The translations under genes were made by a program, and so were the position numbers. From CAYNWK01 sp964400875 (GTDB lineage: Bacteria > Chloroflexota > Anaerolineae > Anaerolineales > UBA4823), in assembly GCA_964400875.1 (NCBI GenBank), contig CAYNWK010000050.1, positions 1 through 27,173 on the forward strand: a stretch of 27,173 bases of DNA, given 5' to 3'. The notes below the pieces were generated by a model. That model saw only the letters and a program-made list of their open reading frames with translations. It was not told where the DNA came from and ran no database searches. Below are positions 1-7,826 of this stretch, piece by piece; within the stretch, counting starts at the first letter, position 1; each line of letters opens with the position of its first letter.

Positions 1-139
1 CCGGTATAGCCTTTTCAATGGGCAGAGGCCGAGTGGTGATGGTATGTACGCACAAACGAGCTGTGTCTTCGAAAGGCATAAGGTTTGGGTTTATTTACGC
101 CGCCTGCGGTGAGAATGCAGTGAGCGGGGGAATTAATTC

Positions 140-167
140 TTGACAGGGCGATTGAGCTTATGATACC
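140..167 (+). promoter_or_regulatory. Candidate sigma70-type promoter upstream of the IclR gene
   Basis: A perfect -35 hexamer TTGACA lies at 140-145. The matching -10 is imperfect: TATGAT at 159-164 gives only a 13-nt spacer, TGATAC at 161-166 gives 15, and GATACC at 162-167 gives 16. No better pair was seen between here and the IclR start at 292. The element sits just upstream of the dyad at 193-213, a layout that would suit a repressed promoter. Positions 1-139 hold nothing I can name. The call rests on one hexamer and is weak. Confidence 0.35.
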
Positions 168-192
168 ATGAGTTGGACGACAATCACAAACG

Positions 193-213
193 TTGTTCGA
201 TAATGCCGAACAA
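193..213. promoter_or_regulatory. Perfect inverted repeat, candidate IclR-family operator
   Basis: TTGTTCG (193-199) and CGAACAA (207-213) form perfect 7-bp arms around a 7-nt spacer. The centre is about 89 bp upstream of the IclR start codon. IclR-family regulators commonly bind palindromes in their own upstream region, so autoregulation is a reasonable inference. The arms could also act as an RNA stem, but there is no U-tract and the site precedes the first gene of the run. Confidence 0.5.
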
Positions 214-291
214 TACTGAATCCGATCCACAAACAAGTACCGTAAATTCGAATTTTATTAAGGCCACGCATGTCGAGTAAGGAGCCAGTCG

Positions 292-1086
292 ATGGCTAAA
301 GCCCGGAAACTGATCGGATCGGTCCAAAGAGCAATAGACATCCTGGAGCTTTTCGAACCTCACGTGCCTGAATTGGGCAACTCCGATATCGCCAGGGCGC
401 TGGAGATCCCCAAGAGCACCGCTGCTGGATTAATTTCGACGCTCGAACACAACGGCTACCTGGACCAAAACCCGGATACCCGCAAGTACCGCCTGGGATT
501 CAAGCTGGCTGAGCGCGCCGGGGTGCTGCTCGAGCAGTTCGACCTGAGGCAGATTGCTGCGCCGATCCTGGAGGAGCTGCGCGATCGGTGCAACGAAAGC
601 GTAAATTTAGCCATCCGTGATGGGGATTACGTGGTTTATATCGAGCGCATGCACGGCATGAACATGCTGGGCATGCGCTCCGAGATCGGCAAGCGTGAGG
701 CCATCCACAGCACCGCGCTGGGCAAAGCGATCCTGGCATCGCTGTCGAAAGAAGAGCTGCGCGCGTTCGTTAAACAGCACGATTTTTACCCGGTCACCCC
801 GCGAACAATCACCAGCCCGGATGCTTTCCTGGAAGCGTTGCTTCAAATCAAGCAACGCGGCTACGCCATCGACGATCAAGAGAATGAGCTGGGAGGCCGG
901 TGCGTAGCAGCGGCGATCTTCGATCTACACGCCAAACCGGTGGGAGCAGTCAGCATTTCGGTACCCATCCAACGCCTGCCGGAAGAGCAACTGGGTACTT
1001 TCGGCAGGTTGATCCAAGAGGCCGCTCAGAAGATCTCGCGCAAGCTCGGCGCGGCGAGACAAAATGACGGCAAGGTGAAAGCTTGA
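292..1086 (+). CDS. IclR-family transcriptional regulator
   Basis: This 264-aa protein has the usual IclR length and two-domain layout. Residues about 8-70 form a winged helix-turn-helix (SVQRAIDILELF, then PKSTAAGLISTLEHNGYL as the recognition region). Residues about 80-255 form the effector-binding domain, with the typical AIHSTALGKAILA stretch and an ELGGRCVAAAIFD segment. The start ATG is supported by AAGGAG at 279-284 with a 7-nt spacer. The gene overlaps the next one by 4 nt, so it is probably translated with the catabolic genes. A perfect dyad at 193-213 is its likely binding site. IclR members often respond to acid-sugar, aromatic or other organic-acid intermediates (KdgR is one), which fits the KDG genes downstream. 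The actual effector and the sign of regulation cannot be read from the sequence. Confidence 0.93.
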   Translation: MAKARKLIGSVQRAIDILELFEPHVPELGNSDIARALEIPKSTAAGLISTLEHNGYLDQNPDTRKYRLGFKLAERAGVLLEQFDLRQIAAPILEELRDRCNESVNLAIRDGDYVVYIERMHGMNMLGMRSEIGKREAIHSTALGKAILASLSKEELRAFVKQHDFYPVTPRTITSPDAFLEALLQIKQRGYAIDDQENELGGRCVAAAIFDLHAKPVGAVSISVPIQRLPEEQLGTFGRLIQEAAQKISRKLGAARQNDGKVKA

Positions 1087-2579
1087 TCCAATCGCGATAC
1101 GACGTCATCGTTGTCGGAGGCGGGGGGAGTGGGCTGGCTGCCGCGGTGAGCGCAGCTGAGCACGGCGCATCCGTCTTGCTGCTCGAAAAGCAGCCCGAGC
1201 TGGGTGGATCGACCGGGATCGCGGTCGGCTCGATCACCGCCAACCGGACTTCAATCCAGCGCAAAGCCGGAATTTTAGATTCACTGGAGGACCACGCTGC
1301 AGACGCAGGTCTCTTCGCCCCGCCTGCAATCGAAGCTCGCAACAACGAGGCGCTGCGGCGCTGGTTCCTGAGCCAGAGCGCGGCCTCGCTGCACTGGCTG
1401 ATGGGCATGGGGGTGAACTTTTACGGCCCAAACCCCGAACCGCCAAACCGTGCGCCGCGCATGCACAACGTCGTACCCGGAGCCAAGGCGCTGATCGCCG
1501 CTTTACACGCCCGGTTGGTCCGATTGGGAGGAGAAGTGCTGACTTCTGCGCCGGTCGTCGAACTGATCCGGCCGGGAGAGCGAGTTGAGGGGGTCGTCGC
1601 CTTAATCGATGGTGAGCGGAGACAATTGCACGCAACTCGGGGTGTGGTGCTGGCGGCCGGGGATTACGCCAATTCAGCATCGATTATCTCCCGCTTCAAA
1701 GGCGGCCAGTACGCTGAGATCGAAGGGATCAACCCGCATTCACGCGGAGACGGGCATATCCTGGCGGAGAAAGCCGGCGCCCGGTTGGTCAATATGGACG
1801 TCACTTACGGTCCGGAGATCCGCTTTATCGCCCCGACGAAGAAAACCTTCCAACAGCTGCTCCCTGTCCAAGGGTTGTTAAGCAGGTTGATGGGCGCCAT
1901 GGTCCCATACGTACCGCAATTTTTAATGAGCCTGCTGATCAAACGTCTGCTGGTGACCTGGCAGCATCCCGAGAACAGCCTATTCGAGGATGGCGCCATC
2001 CTGGTGAACGCCAACGGCGAGCGATTTTGCGACGAGCGGTGCTGGCCGGATCGCGAGATCGCCATCGCCCGGCAGCCCGGAAAAGTTGCGTTTATCCTGC
2101 TGGACGCGCGCCTGGTCGAACGCTACAGCGCCTGGCCGCACTTCATCTCTACGGCGCCCAAGATCGGCTACGCGTACGTTGCAGACTACCTCAAACTCCG
2201 TCCTGATATCGCCAGCCAGGCATCGACTTTGCGTTTGATTGCCGAGGAGCGCAAATTATCTGCCGAGGCGTTGATCAAGTCCGTAGCGGAGTACAACCGT
2301 AGCGCGCGCGAAGCGAGCCCAGCACTGACCGAAAGCCCCTGGGTGCTGCTCGGGCCCGCCAAAGCCTATGTCACCACGACGGAAGGCGGGGCTGCGATCA
2401 ACCAGCAACTGCAAGTTTTGGACGTTGATGATGACCCGATTCCCGGCCTGTACGCGGTAGGTCAAAACGGCCTCGGCGGGCAGATCTTGTGGAGCCACGG
2501 GCTGCATATCAGCTGGGCCATCACTAGCGGTCGAATAGCCGGGGAGATCCTGGCCCAAAAGAACGGGGGCGGGATATGA
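1083..2579 (+). CDS. FAD-dependent oxidoreductase, fumarate reductase / ketosteroid dehydrogenase-like flavoprotein
   Basis: The 498-aa protein begins with an FAD-binding Rossmann motif (VIVVGGGGSGLAAAVSAAE, residues about 8-26), followed by LLLEKQPELGGSTGIAVGS, where the GGST segment is typical of the FAD_binding_2 family. The C-terminal part has GLYAVGQNGLGGQ and then SHGLHISWAITSGRIAGE, the usual second flavin-contacting region. Start is TTG at 1083, overlapping the IclR stop (TTGA), with AAGGTGA at 1072-1078 as ribosome site. Relatives reduce or oxidise carbon-carbon double bonds next to a carbonyl (fumarate, urocanate, 3-ketosteroids). No haem or covalent-FMN domain is fused, and no signal peptide is seen, so it is probably cytoplasmic. 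The substrate is unknown; its place in a sugar-acid locus suggests an enoate or keto acid. Confidence 0.87.
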   Translation: MIQSRYDVIVVGGGGSGLAAAVSAAEHGASVLLLEKQPELGGSTGIAVGSITANRTSIQRKAGILDSLEDHAADAGLFAPPAIEARNNEALRRWFLSQSAASLHWLMGMGVNFYGPNPEPPNRAPRMHNVVPGAKALIAALHARLVRLGGEVLTSAPVVELIRPGERVEGVVALIDGERRQLHATRGVVLAAGDYANSASIISRFKGGQYAEIEGINPHSRGDGHILAEKAGARLVNMDVTYGPEIRFIAPTKKTFQQLLPVQGLLSRLMGAMVPYVPQFLMSLLIKRLLVTWQHPENSLFEDGAILVNANGERFCDERCWPDREIAIARQPGKVAFILLDARLVERYSAWPHFISTAPKIGYAYVADYLKLRPDIASQASTLRLIAEERKLSAEALIKSVAEYNRSAREASPALTESPWVLLGPAKAYVTTTEGGAAINQQLQVLDVDDDPIPGLYAVGQNGLGGQILWSHGLHISWAITSGRIAGEILAQKNGGGI

Positions 2580-2634
2580 TACGCGCCCATGCGAAGTGCA
2601 GCGCTCCCTCTAACAGCCATCGAAGGATGGGAAA

Positions 2635-3780
2635 ATGATTCCGGAACCCAAATCGGCGGCGCTGTACCCCAAGCTGGAAAACGCGTTTGCTTTCGCCCAA
2701 ATACAAGTTGGGAAGTTAATCAGCGCCAACCCGGATTACTTCCCAGTGTACACCCAGGCTGGGAAGTGGCGGCACGAGGGGGAAGCTTGGACGAACTGGT
2801 GCGAGGGTTTCCTGGGCGGGATGATGTGGATCTTCCACCGGCGTACGGGCGACCCGGAATGGCGAGCGCACGCAGCGCATTATTCACGGCTGATCGAAGC
2901 GCGCCAGCACGACCGCAGTGTGCACGATCTCGGTTTCCTGTTCTGGTCAACCTGGAAACGATGGTACGACCTGACCGGTGAAGCCGAGCTCAACCAGGTG
3001 GTGATCACGGCAGGCGAGACCATGGGGAAGCGCTTTAAAGAAAGAGGCGGCTATTTGCGTTCATTCGTGGCGGAAGATTCTTTGTTCATCGACATCATGA
3101 TGAACGTGGGCATCGTGTTCTACGCTGCGCAGCAAACTGGGAACCAGGCGCTGCTGCAGATCGCTCACGAGCACTGCCTGACGACCCGGCGGTATTTAGT
3201 GCGTGGGGACGGCAGCACCGCCCACGAAGGCATCTTCGACCTGGACAGCGGTGAATTCCTGCGGCAATCCACCCACCAGGGTTGGCGGTCCGATTCAGCC
3301 TGGGCGCGCGGGCAGGCCTGGGCGCTTTACGGCTTCGGCACAGCATACCGGCTCAGTGGAGAGCGGAAATACCTTCAGACAGCCCGCCAGTGCGCGGATT
3401 TCTACATCGAGCAGACTGCATTTGACGCCGACGCGCCGTATGGAGCGGGCATCCCGCCGAACGATTGGGACGCTCCGGTTGGACAGGCGGAAAGCTCCGC
3501 TGCGGCGATCGCCGCCAGCGGATTGCTCAACCTCAGCGAGATGGTCCAAGATCCGCTCTATGCACGGCGCTACCGGCAGGCCGCTCTGATCATCCTTGAC
3601 ACGCTGACCGGGCCGGATTATCTGGCGAAAGGGACCCCGGAGTGGGAGGGTACCTTGCTGCACGGGTGCTACCACGTGAACAAAGGGCTGGGCGTGGACG
3701 AGAGCGTGATGTGGGGCGAGTACTTCTTCGTAGAAGCGCTGGACAAGGGCATGAAGATCCTGGAGGGCGAAATTCAATGA
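2635..3780 (+). CDS. Glycoside hydrolase family 88, unsaturated glucuronyl hydrolase-like
   Basis: The 381-aa protein matches the GH88 (alpha/alpha)6-barrel family in length and motifs. Two aspartates sit at the expected catalytic places: D98 in VHDLGFLF and D153 in FIDIMMNVG. Other hallmarks are SAWARGQAWALYGFGTAYR, QAESSAAAIAASGLL and VDESVMWGEYFFVEAL near the C-terminus. GH88 enzymes hydrate the C4-C5 double bond of unsaturated uronosyl ends left by polysaccharide lyases, releasing 4-deoxy-5-keto-uronate. No signal peptide is visible, so it acts on imported disaccharides or oligosaccharides. AAGGA at 2623-2627 supports the ATG. The stop overlaps the SDR start (ATGA). No polysaccharide lyase lies in the window, so the polymer (glycosaminoglycan, ulvan, gellan and others are possible) stays open. 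GH105 is a related alternative, but the motifs fit GH88 better. Confidence 0.88.
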   Translation: MIPEPKSAALYPKLENAFAFAQIQVGKLISANPDYFPVYTQAGKWRHEGEAWTNWCEGFLGGMMWIFHRRTGDPEWRAHAAHYSRLIEARQHDRSVHDLGFLFWSTWKRWYDLTGEAELNQVVITAGETMGKRFKERGGYLRSFVAEDSLFIDIMMNVGIVFYAAQQTGNQALLQIAHEHCLTTRRYLVRGDGSTAHEGIFDLDSGEFLRQSTHQGWRSDSAWARGQAWALYGFGTAYRLSGERKYLQTARQCADFYIEQTAFDADAPYGAGIPPNDWDAPVGQAESSAAAIAASGLLNLSEMVQDPLYARRYRQAALIILDTLTGPDYLAKGTPEWEGTLLHGCYHVNKGLGVDESVMWGEYFFVEALDKGMKILEGEIQ

Positions 3781-4556
3781 AAGCGGAAAAAGTCGCCATC
3801 GTCACCGGCAGCAGCCGCGGGATCGGCCGGGGCATAGCCCTGGCTCTGGCTAACCTCGGTTGGGGAATCGTGGTCAACTATCACACCAACCGGACCGCAG
3901 CGGTAGAGGCTCAGCAGGCCATCGAGGCGGAAGGCGCGCGGAGCTTGCTCGTTCAGGCCGATATGGCCAAACTATCCGACCTGGAGCAGCTGGTGTACGC
4001 AACCGTAGAACATTTTGGCCGCATCGATCTGCTGGTTAATAACGCCGGGGTCGGCCCGCGCCAACGGGTAGACATGCTTAAGGTCGGCGAGGCGAGCTAC
4101 GACGAGGTGATGGCGATCAACCTAAAAGGCCCGTTCTTTCTGACCCAGCGGGTGGCGAACGAGATGATCCGCCTGATTGAAGCCGAAGAGATACACGATC
4201 CCAAAATCATCAACATCAGCTCGATCAGCGCCTATACGAGCAGCCCGCCGAGGGCTGAATACTGCATCAGCAAAGCGGGGATGAGCATGACCACCACCTT
4301 GTGGGCTGACCGGCTGGCCGTATACGGCATCAACGTGTACGAGATCCGACCGGGCATCGTGCAGACCGACCTGACCGCGGTGGTCCAGGATAAGTATGAC
4401 CGCATGATCTTCGAAGAGGGGTTAACGCCCATCCGCCGGTGGGGACAACCGGAGGACGTGGGTAAGGCCGTCGCGGCGATCGCACAAGGCGCGCTGCCCT
4501 ATTCGACCGGGGAAGTGATCAACGTGGACGGCGGCTTCCATCTACGCCGGCTTTAG
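3777..4556 (+). CDS. SDR-family NAD(P)-dependent oxidoreductase
   Basis: This is a classical short-chain dehydrogenase of 259 aa. Visible features are the nucleotide motif TGSSRGIGRG (residues 10-19), the NNAG motif, the active-site Ser in INISSISAY, Y162-x3-K166 (YCISK), and the C-terminal INVDGGF segment typical of FabG/KduD-like enzymes. The ATG at 3777 overlaps the GH88 stop by 4 nt. An open frame continues upstream to 3642, but that lies inside GH88 and is not needed. Between GH88 and a KDG kinase, the attractive role is reduction of the 4-deoxy-5-keto-uronate or diketo intermediate to 2-keto-3-deoxygluconate (KduD or DehR type). That role comes from context; SDR sequences alone do not fix the substrate. 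Confidence 0.9.
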   Translation: MKAEKVAIVTGSSRGIGRGIALALANLGWGIVVNYHTNRTAAVEAQQAIEAEGARSLLVQADMAKLSDLEQLVYATVEHFGRIDLLVNNAGVGPRQRVDMLKVGEASYDEVMAINLKGPFFLTQRVANEMIRLIEAEEIHDPKIINISSISAYTSSPPRAEYCISKAGMSMTTTLWADRLAVYGINVYEIRPGIVQTDLTAVVQDKYDRMIFEEGLTPIRRWGQPEDVGKAVAAIAQGALPYSTGEVINVDGGFHLRRL

Positions 4557-4624
4557 TTTTTAAGTCGAATTTATCGAAGCCAACACGAGGTTGGATGAAA
4601 ATTAACACGAATGGAGGGCTGATT

Positions 4625-5659
4625 GTGAAACGCGTGGTTACGTTCGGCGAAATCATGATGCGCCTGGCTCCGCCCGGAAAGCTGCGCTTTACACAGACGC
4701 GCAGCTTCGATGTGATCTACGGTGGGGGAGAGTCTAACGTGGCCGTCTCCCTGGCGAATTTCGGTTTGGAAACTGAGTATGTCACGCGTCTGCCTCAAAA
4801 CGACCTGGGCGAGGCCTGCCTGCAATTCCTGCGGCAGTACGGCGTCGGGACCCGGCACATCCTCCGCCAGGGGGAGCGGCTGGGGATTTATTTCCTCGAA
4901 AATGGGGCGGTGCACCGAGGCAGCAAAGTGATCTACGACCGGGCCGGATCCGCGCTGGCGACGATCGAGCCGGGAATGGTCGATTGGGAGGCGGTTTTTG
5001 AGAACGCCGACTGGTTTCACTGGACCGGGATAACCCCGGCGATCTCGAAGGGCGCGGCGGAAGTGTGCCTGGAAGCGGTCCAATGCGCCAAAAAGATGGG
5101 CGTGACCATCTCCACGGACCTTAACTATCGCGCCAAGTTGTGGAAATGGGGCAAGGGGCCGGGCGAAGTGATGCAGGAGCTGGTCGCCTACTGCGACGTC
5201 GCGATCGGCAATGAGGAGGACGCCGCCAAGGTGTTCGGCATCCACGCGCCGGATACGGACGTCACTTCAGGGGCATTGGAGGCTGAGAAGTACCGGGTGG
5301 TTTGCGAGCAGCTGGCTGAGCGCTTCCCCAATCTAAGGGTTATCGGCATCACACTGCGGGGCTCGCTCTCCGCCAGCCACAATACCTGGAGCGCGGTGCT
5401 GTGGCATCAGGACCGGCTTTATTTTGGGCCGGAATACGATATCACCCCGATCGTCGACCGGGTCGGCGGCGGCGACAGCTTCGTCGCCGGACTGATCTAT
5501 GGTTTGCTGATCAATGGGGAGGATTACCAGAGATGTTTGGATTACGCCGTAGCCGCTTCTGCGCTCAAGCACACTATCAGCGGAGATTTCAACCTGGTTA
5601 CGGTTCCAGAAGTGGAAAAATTGATGCGCGGCGACGCCTCCGGCCGAGTGAGCCGCTGA
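4625..5659 (+). CDS. kdgK: 2-keto-3-deoxygluconate kinase, PfkB family
   Basis: The 344-aa PfkB-type sugar kinase opens with VVTFGEIMMRLAPPG, a typical KDG kinase N-terminus, then YGGGESNVAVSLANFG. It ends with the PfkB signature VDRVGGGDSFVAGLIYG containing the catalytic base D284. It phosphorylates KDG at O6 with ATP to give KDPG, and the KDPG aldolase follows after 13 nt. I choose GTG 4625 because GGAGG at 4613-4617 is 7 nt upstream. An in-frame ATG at 4595 would add ten residues, but its weak GAGG lies in a small hairpin (CCAAC 4580-4584 with GTTGG 4590-4594). A residue insertion around 205-230 is common in this KDGK subgroup as I recall it. Fructokinase or another PfkB role is possible but less likely beside the aldolase. 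Confidence 0.88.
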   Translation: MKRVVTFGEIMMRLAPPGKLRFTQTRSFDVIYGGGESNVAVSLANFGLETEYVTRLPQNDLGEACLQFLRQYGVGTRHILRQGERLGIYFLENGAVHRGSKVIYDRAGSALATIEPGMVDWEAVFENADWFHWTGITPAISKGAAEVCLEAVQCAKKMGVTISTDLNYRAKLWKWGKGPGEVMQELVAYCDVAIGNEEDAAKVFGIHAPDTDVTSGALEAEKYRVVCEQLAERFPNLRVIGITLRGSLSASHNTWSAVLWHQDRLYFGPEYDITPIVDRVGGGDSFVAGLIYGLLINGEDYQRCLDYAVAASALKHTISGDFNLVTVPEVEKLMRGDASGRVSR

Positions 5660-5672
5660 GGAGCAAGTCAAA

Positions 5673-6356
5673 ATGGCTAAAACTTCCCGTTTGAAAGTTC
5701 TGACCGAAATGATCGGCACGGGCCTGATACCGCTGTTCTACCACAAAGACGTTGAGGTGGCTGCCCGGATCGTCGAGGCGTGCCTGGAAGGGGGCGTGCG
5801 CTGCATCGAGTTCACCAACCGTGGCGACCGGGCTAACCTGGTATTTCAAGCGCTGATCGAACGTTTTGAAGGCGACGACCGCCTGATCTTAGGCGTTGGT
5901 TCAGTGATGGATGCGCCAACGGCCGCCCTCTACATCCAACTGGGGGCGGATTTCGTGGTCAGCCCGGTTTTGAACCCGGAGATGGCCCGTGTTTGCAACC
6001 GCAGGAAAATACCTTTTTCGCCTGGCTGCGCGACGACCAGCGAAATCTCCGCAGCGGAGGAGCTGGGCGTCGAGATCGTCAAGATTTTCCCGGGCACCCA
6101 GGTCGGCGGGCCGGCGTTCGTCAAGGCGATCCGGGCGCCGATGCCCTGGACCTATCTCATGCCGACCGGGGGCGTCTCCCCAACCGAAGAAAACTTACGG
6201 GCATGGTTCGAGGCAGGCGTGGCTTGCGTTGGGATGGGCAGCAAATTGATCCGCAAAGACCTGGTGGAGGCCGGTAATTTCGACGAGATCACCCGCATGA
6301 CCACCCAGGCCTTGGCGTGGATCCGCGGCATTCGGGAAGAACACCCGCTCAATTAA
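5673..6356 (+). CDS. eda: 2-dehydro-3-deoxy-phosphogluconate (KDPG) aldolase
   Basis: This 227-aa class I aldolase of the KDPG/KHG family has the proton-transfer glutamate E46 in CIEFTNRG and the Schiff-base lysine K137 in VEIVKIFPG. These positions are close to E45 and K133 of the E. coli enzyme. It also has the PTGGVSPTEENLRAWFEAG phosphate-binding stretch and GMGSKL. It splits KDPG into pyruvate and glyceraldehyde-3-phosphate, completing the Entner-Doudoroff-type end of the uronate route. The FTNRGD variant after the catalytic Glu, in place of TLRT, occurs in a subset of the family and might mark a changed substrate range. It lies 13 nt after the kinase and 20 nt before the OYE gene, so co-transcription is likely. 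Confidence 0.92.
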   Translation: MAKTSRLKVLTEMIGTGLIPLFYHKDVEVAARIVEACLEGGVRCIEFTNRGDRANLVFQALIERFEGDDRLILGVGSVMDAPTAALYIQLGADFVVSPVLNPEMARVCNRRKIPFSPGCATTSEISAAEELGVEIVKIFPGTQVGGPAFVKAIRAPMPWTYLMPTGGVSPTEENLRAWFEAGVACVGMGSKLIRKDLVEAGNFDEITRMTTQALAWIRGIREEHPLN

Positions 6357-6376
6357 ATTATTTCCCTGGAGGCAGC

Positions 6377-7822
6377 ATGGCAAACCCGTTCACCCGCGTC
6401 GCACGATTGCGCACACCCCAGGATTTCCGGGAACACACTCAGGGGTTGGGCATCGAACTGCCATTTGATGAAGAAATCTTAGCCGGTGCGCATAGTCCTT
6501 TAGCACAGCCGCTCAAACTGAGCAACGGCAAAGAAATCGGCAACCGTTTCTGCATCCTGCCGATGGAAGGTTGGGATGGGACCCGCGAGGGGCTGCCTAC
6601 GGAGTTCACCCGGCGACGCTGGTCAAATTTCGGGCGGAGCGGGGCGAAATTGATCTGGGGCGGTGAGGCTGTGGCGGTCCGGCACGACGGCAGGGCCAAC
6701 CCTAACCAGCTGATGATCCAGGATTACACACTGAAGGGATTAGAGCAGCTGCGCGAGGCTTTGCTGGCTGCCCACCAGGAGCAATTCGGCACGACCGATG
6801 ATCTGCTGGTCGGTCTGCAGCTGACCCATTCCGGCCGCTTCGCCAGGCCCAATGAAAAAAAGGTGCTTGAACCGAAGATCCTCTACCACCATCCCTTGAT
6901 TGAGAGGGTTTACCCGATCGATCCGCAGTACCCGGTCATGACAGATGGGGAGATCGAAGGCCTGATCGGGGATTTCGTGCGCGCCGCGAAGCAAGCCTAT
7001 AACGCCGGTTTCGAATTTGTGGATATCAAGCACTGCCACGGCTATTTGGGGCACGAATTCCTGAGCGCCCACACCCGGCCCGGCCCGTTTGGGGGCAGCT
7101 TCGAGAACCGCACACGCTTTTTGCGTGAGATCGTCGCCGGGATACGCGCCTCCAGCCCCGATCTGAAGATCGGCGTGCGGGTGAGCGCGTTCGATTTCCC
7201 TCCTTTCCAACCGGGACCGGATGGCGTCGGTGAGCCGTTGAGATTAATGGGTGAAAACGGTTATTACCCCTACAGCTTTGGGGGCGATCCGGCCAACCCA
7301 CTGGCGGTGAAGCTCGACGAAACCTACGATTTCCTGGAGTTGCTGCGCACGCTGGATATCGAGCTGGTCAATTTATCGGCGGGCAGCCCGTATTACAACC
7401 CGCACATCATGCGCCCGGCGTATTTCCCGCCCTCGGACGGTTACGAGCCTCCCGAAGATCCGCTGGTCGGGGTAGCCAGGCAGATCGGCATCGTAGCCCG
7501 GATTAAGGCGCGCTTCCCGGACCTGGCGATCGTGGGAACCGGGTACAGCTACTTGCAAGATTGGCTGCCCTACGTTGCCCAACACGTGGTGCGCACCGGG
7601 ATGGTTGATTTCGTCGGATTGGGCAGGATGGTTCTGACCTACCCGGAGCTGCCGGCGGACGTCTTGGCGGGTAGACCGCTGGCGCGCAAGCGCATCTGCC
7701 GGACTTTCAGCGACTGCACCACCGCGCCGCGCAACGGCCTGATCTCGGGCTGCTACCCGCTGGACGATTTTTACAAAGAACTTCCCCAGGCGGATATTTT
7801 GAAAGAAGCTAAGGCAGGTTGA
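6377..7822 (+). CDS. Old Yellow Enzyme-type NADH:flavin oxidoreductase
   Basis: The 481-aa protein is an FMN-dependent TIM barrel of the OYE / 2,4-dienoyl-CoA reductase N-domain family. Supporting motifs are NRFCILPMEGWDG near the N-terminus, VGLQLTHSGRFARPNE, FVDIKHCHGYLGHEFL (the paired active-site histidines), FGGSFENRTRFLREIV and VDFVGLGRMVLTYPE. It is longer than a single-domain OYE (about 340-370 aa), partly from an insertion around residues 270-300, and it lacks the C-terminal FAD/NAD domain of dienoyl-CoA reductases. C-terminal cysteines C441, C447 and C459 do not fit the usual C-x2-C-x3-C-x11-C iron-sulfur spacing. GGAGG at 6368-6372 supports ATG 6377. It probably reduces an activated C=C in the pathway; the substrate is unknown. 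Confidence 0.87.
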   Translation: MANPFTRVARLRTPQDFREHTQGLGIELPFDEEILAGAHSPLAQPLKLSNGKEIGNRFCILPMEGWDGTREGLPTEFTRRRWSNFGRSGAKLIWGGEAVAVRHDGRANPNQLMIQDYTLKGLEQLREALLAAHQEQFGTTDDLLVGLQLTHSGRFARPNEKKVLEPKILYHHPLIERVYPIDPQYPVMTDGEIEGLIGDFVRAAKQAYNAGFEFVDIKHCHGYLGHEFLSAHTRPGPFGGSFENRTRFLREIVAGIRASSPDLKIGVRVSAFDFPPFQPGPDGVGEPLRLMGENGYYPYSFGGDPANPLAVKLDETYDFLELLRTLDIELVNLSAGSPYYNPHIMRPAYFPPSDGYEPPEDPLVGVARQIGIVARIKARFPDLAIVGTGYSYLQDWLPYVAQHVVRTGMVDFVGLGRMVLTYPELPADVLAGRPLARKRICRTFSDCTTAPRNGLISGCYPLDDFYKELPQADILKEAKAG

Positions 7823-7826
7823 TGCA

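Noticed and set aside
15..236. A 73-codon open frame on the minus strand at the window start
   Set aside because: No recognisable domain and no good ribosome site, and it overlaps the promoter and dyad region of the IclR gene. It looks like a chance frame.
2600..2608. AGCGCTCCC before the GH88 gene, identical to nine bases of the first LacI operator core and flank
   Set aside because: It has no palindromic partner and lacks the TGTTAGC half. AGCGCT alone is common in GC-rich DNA.
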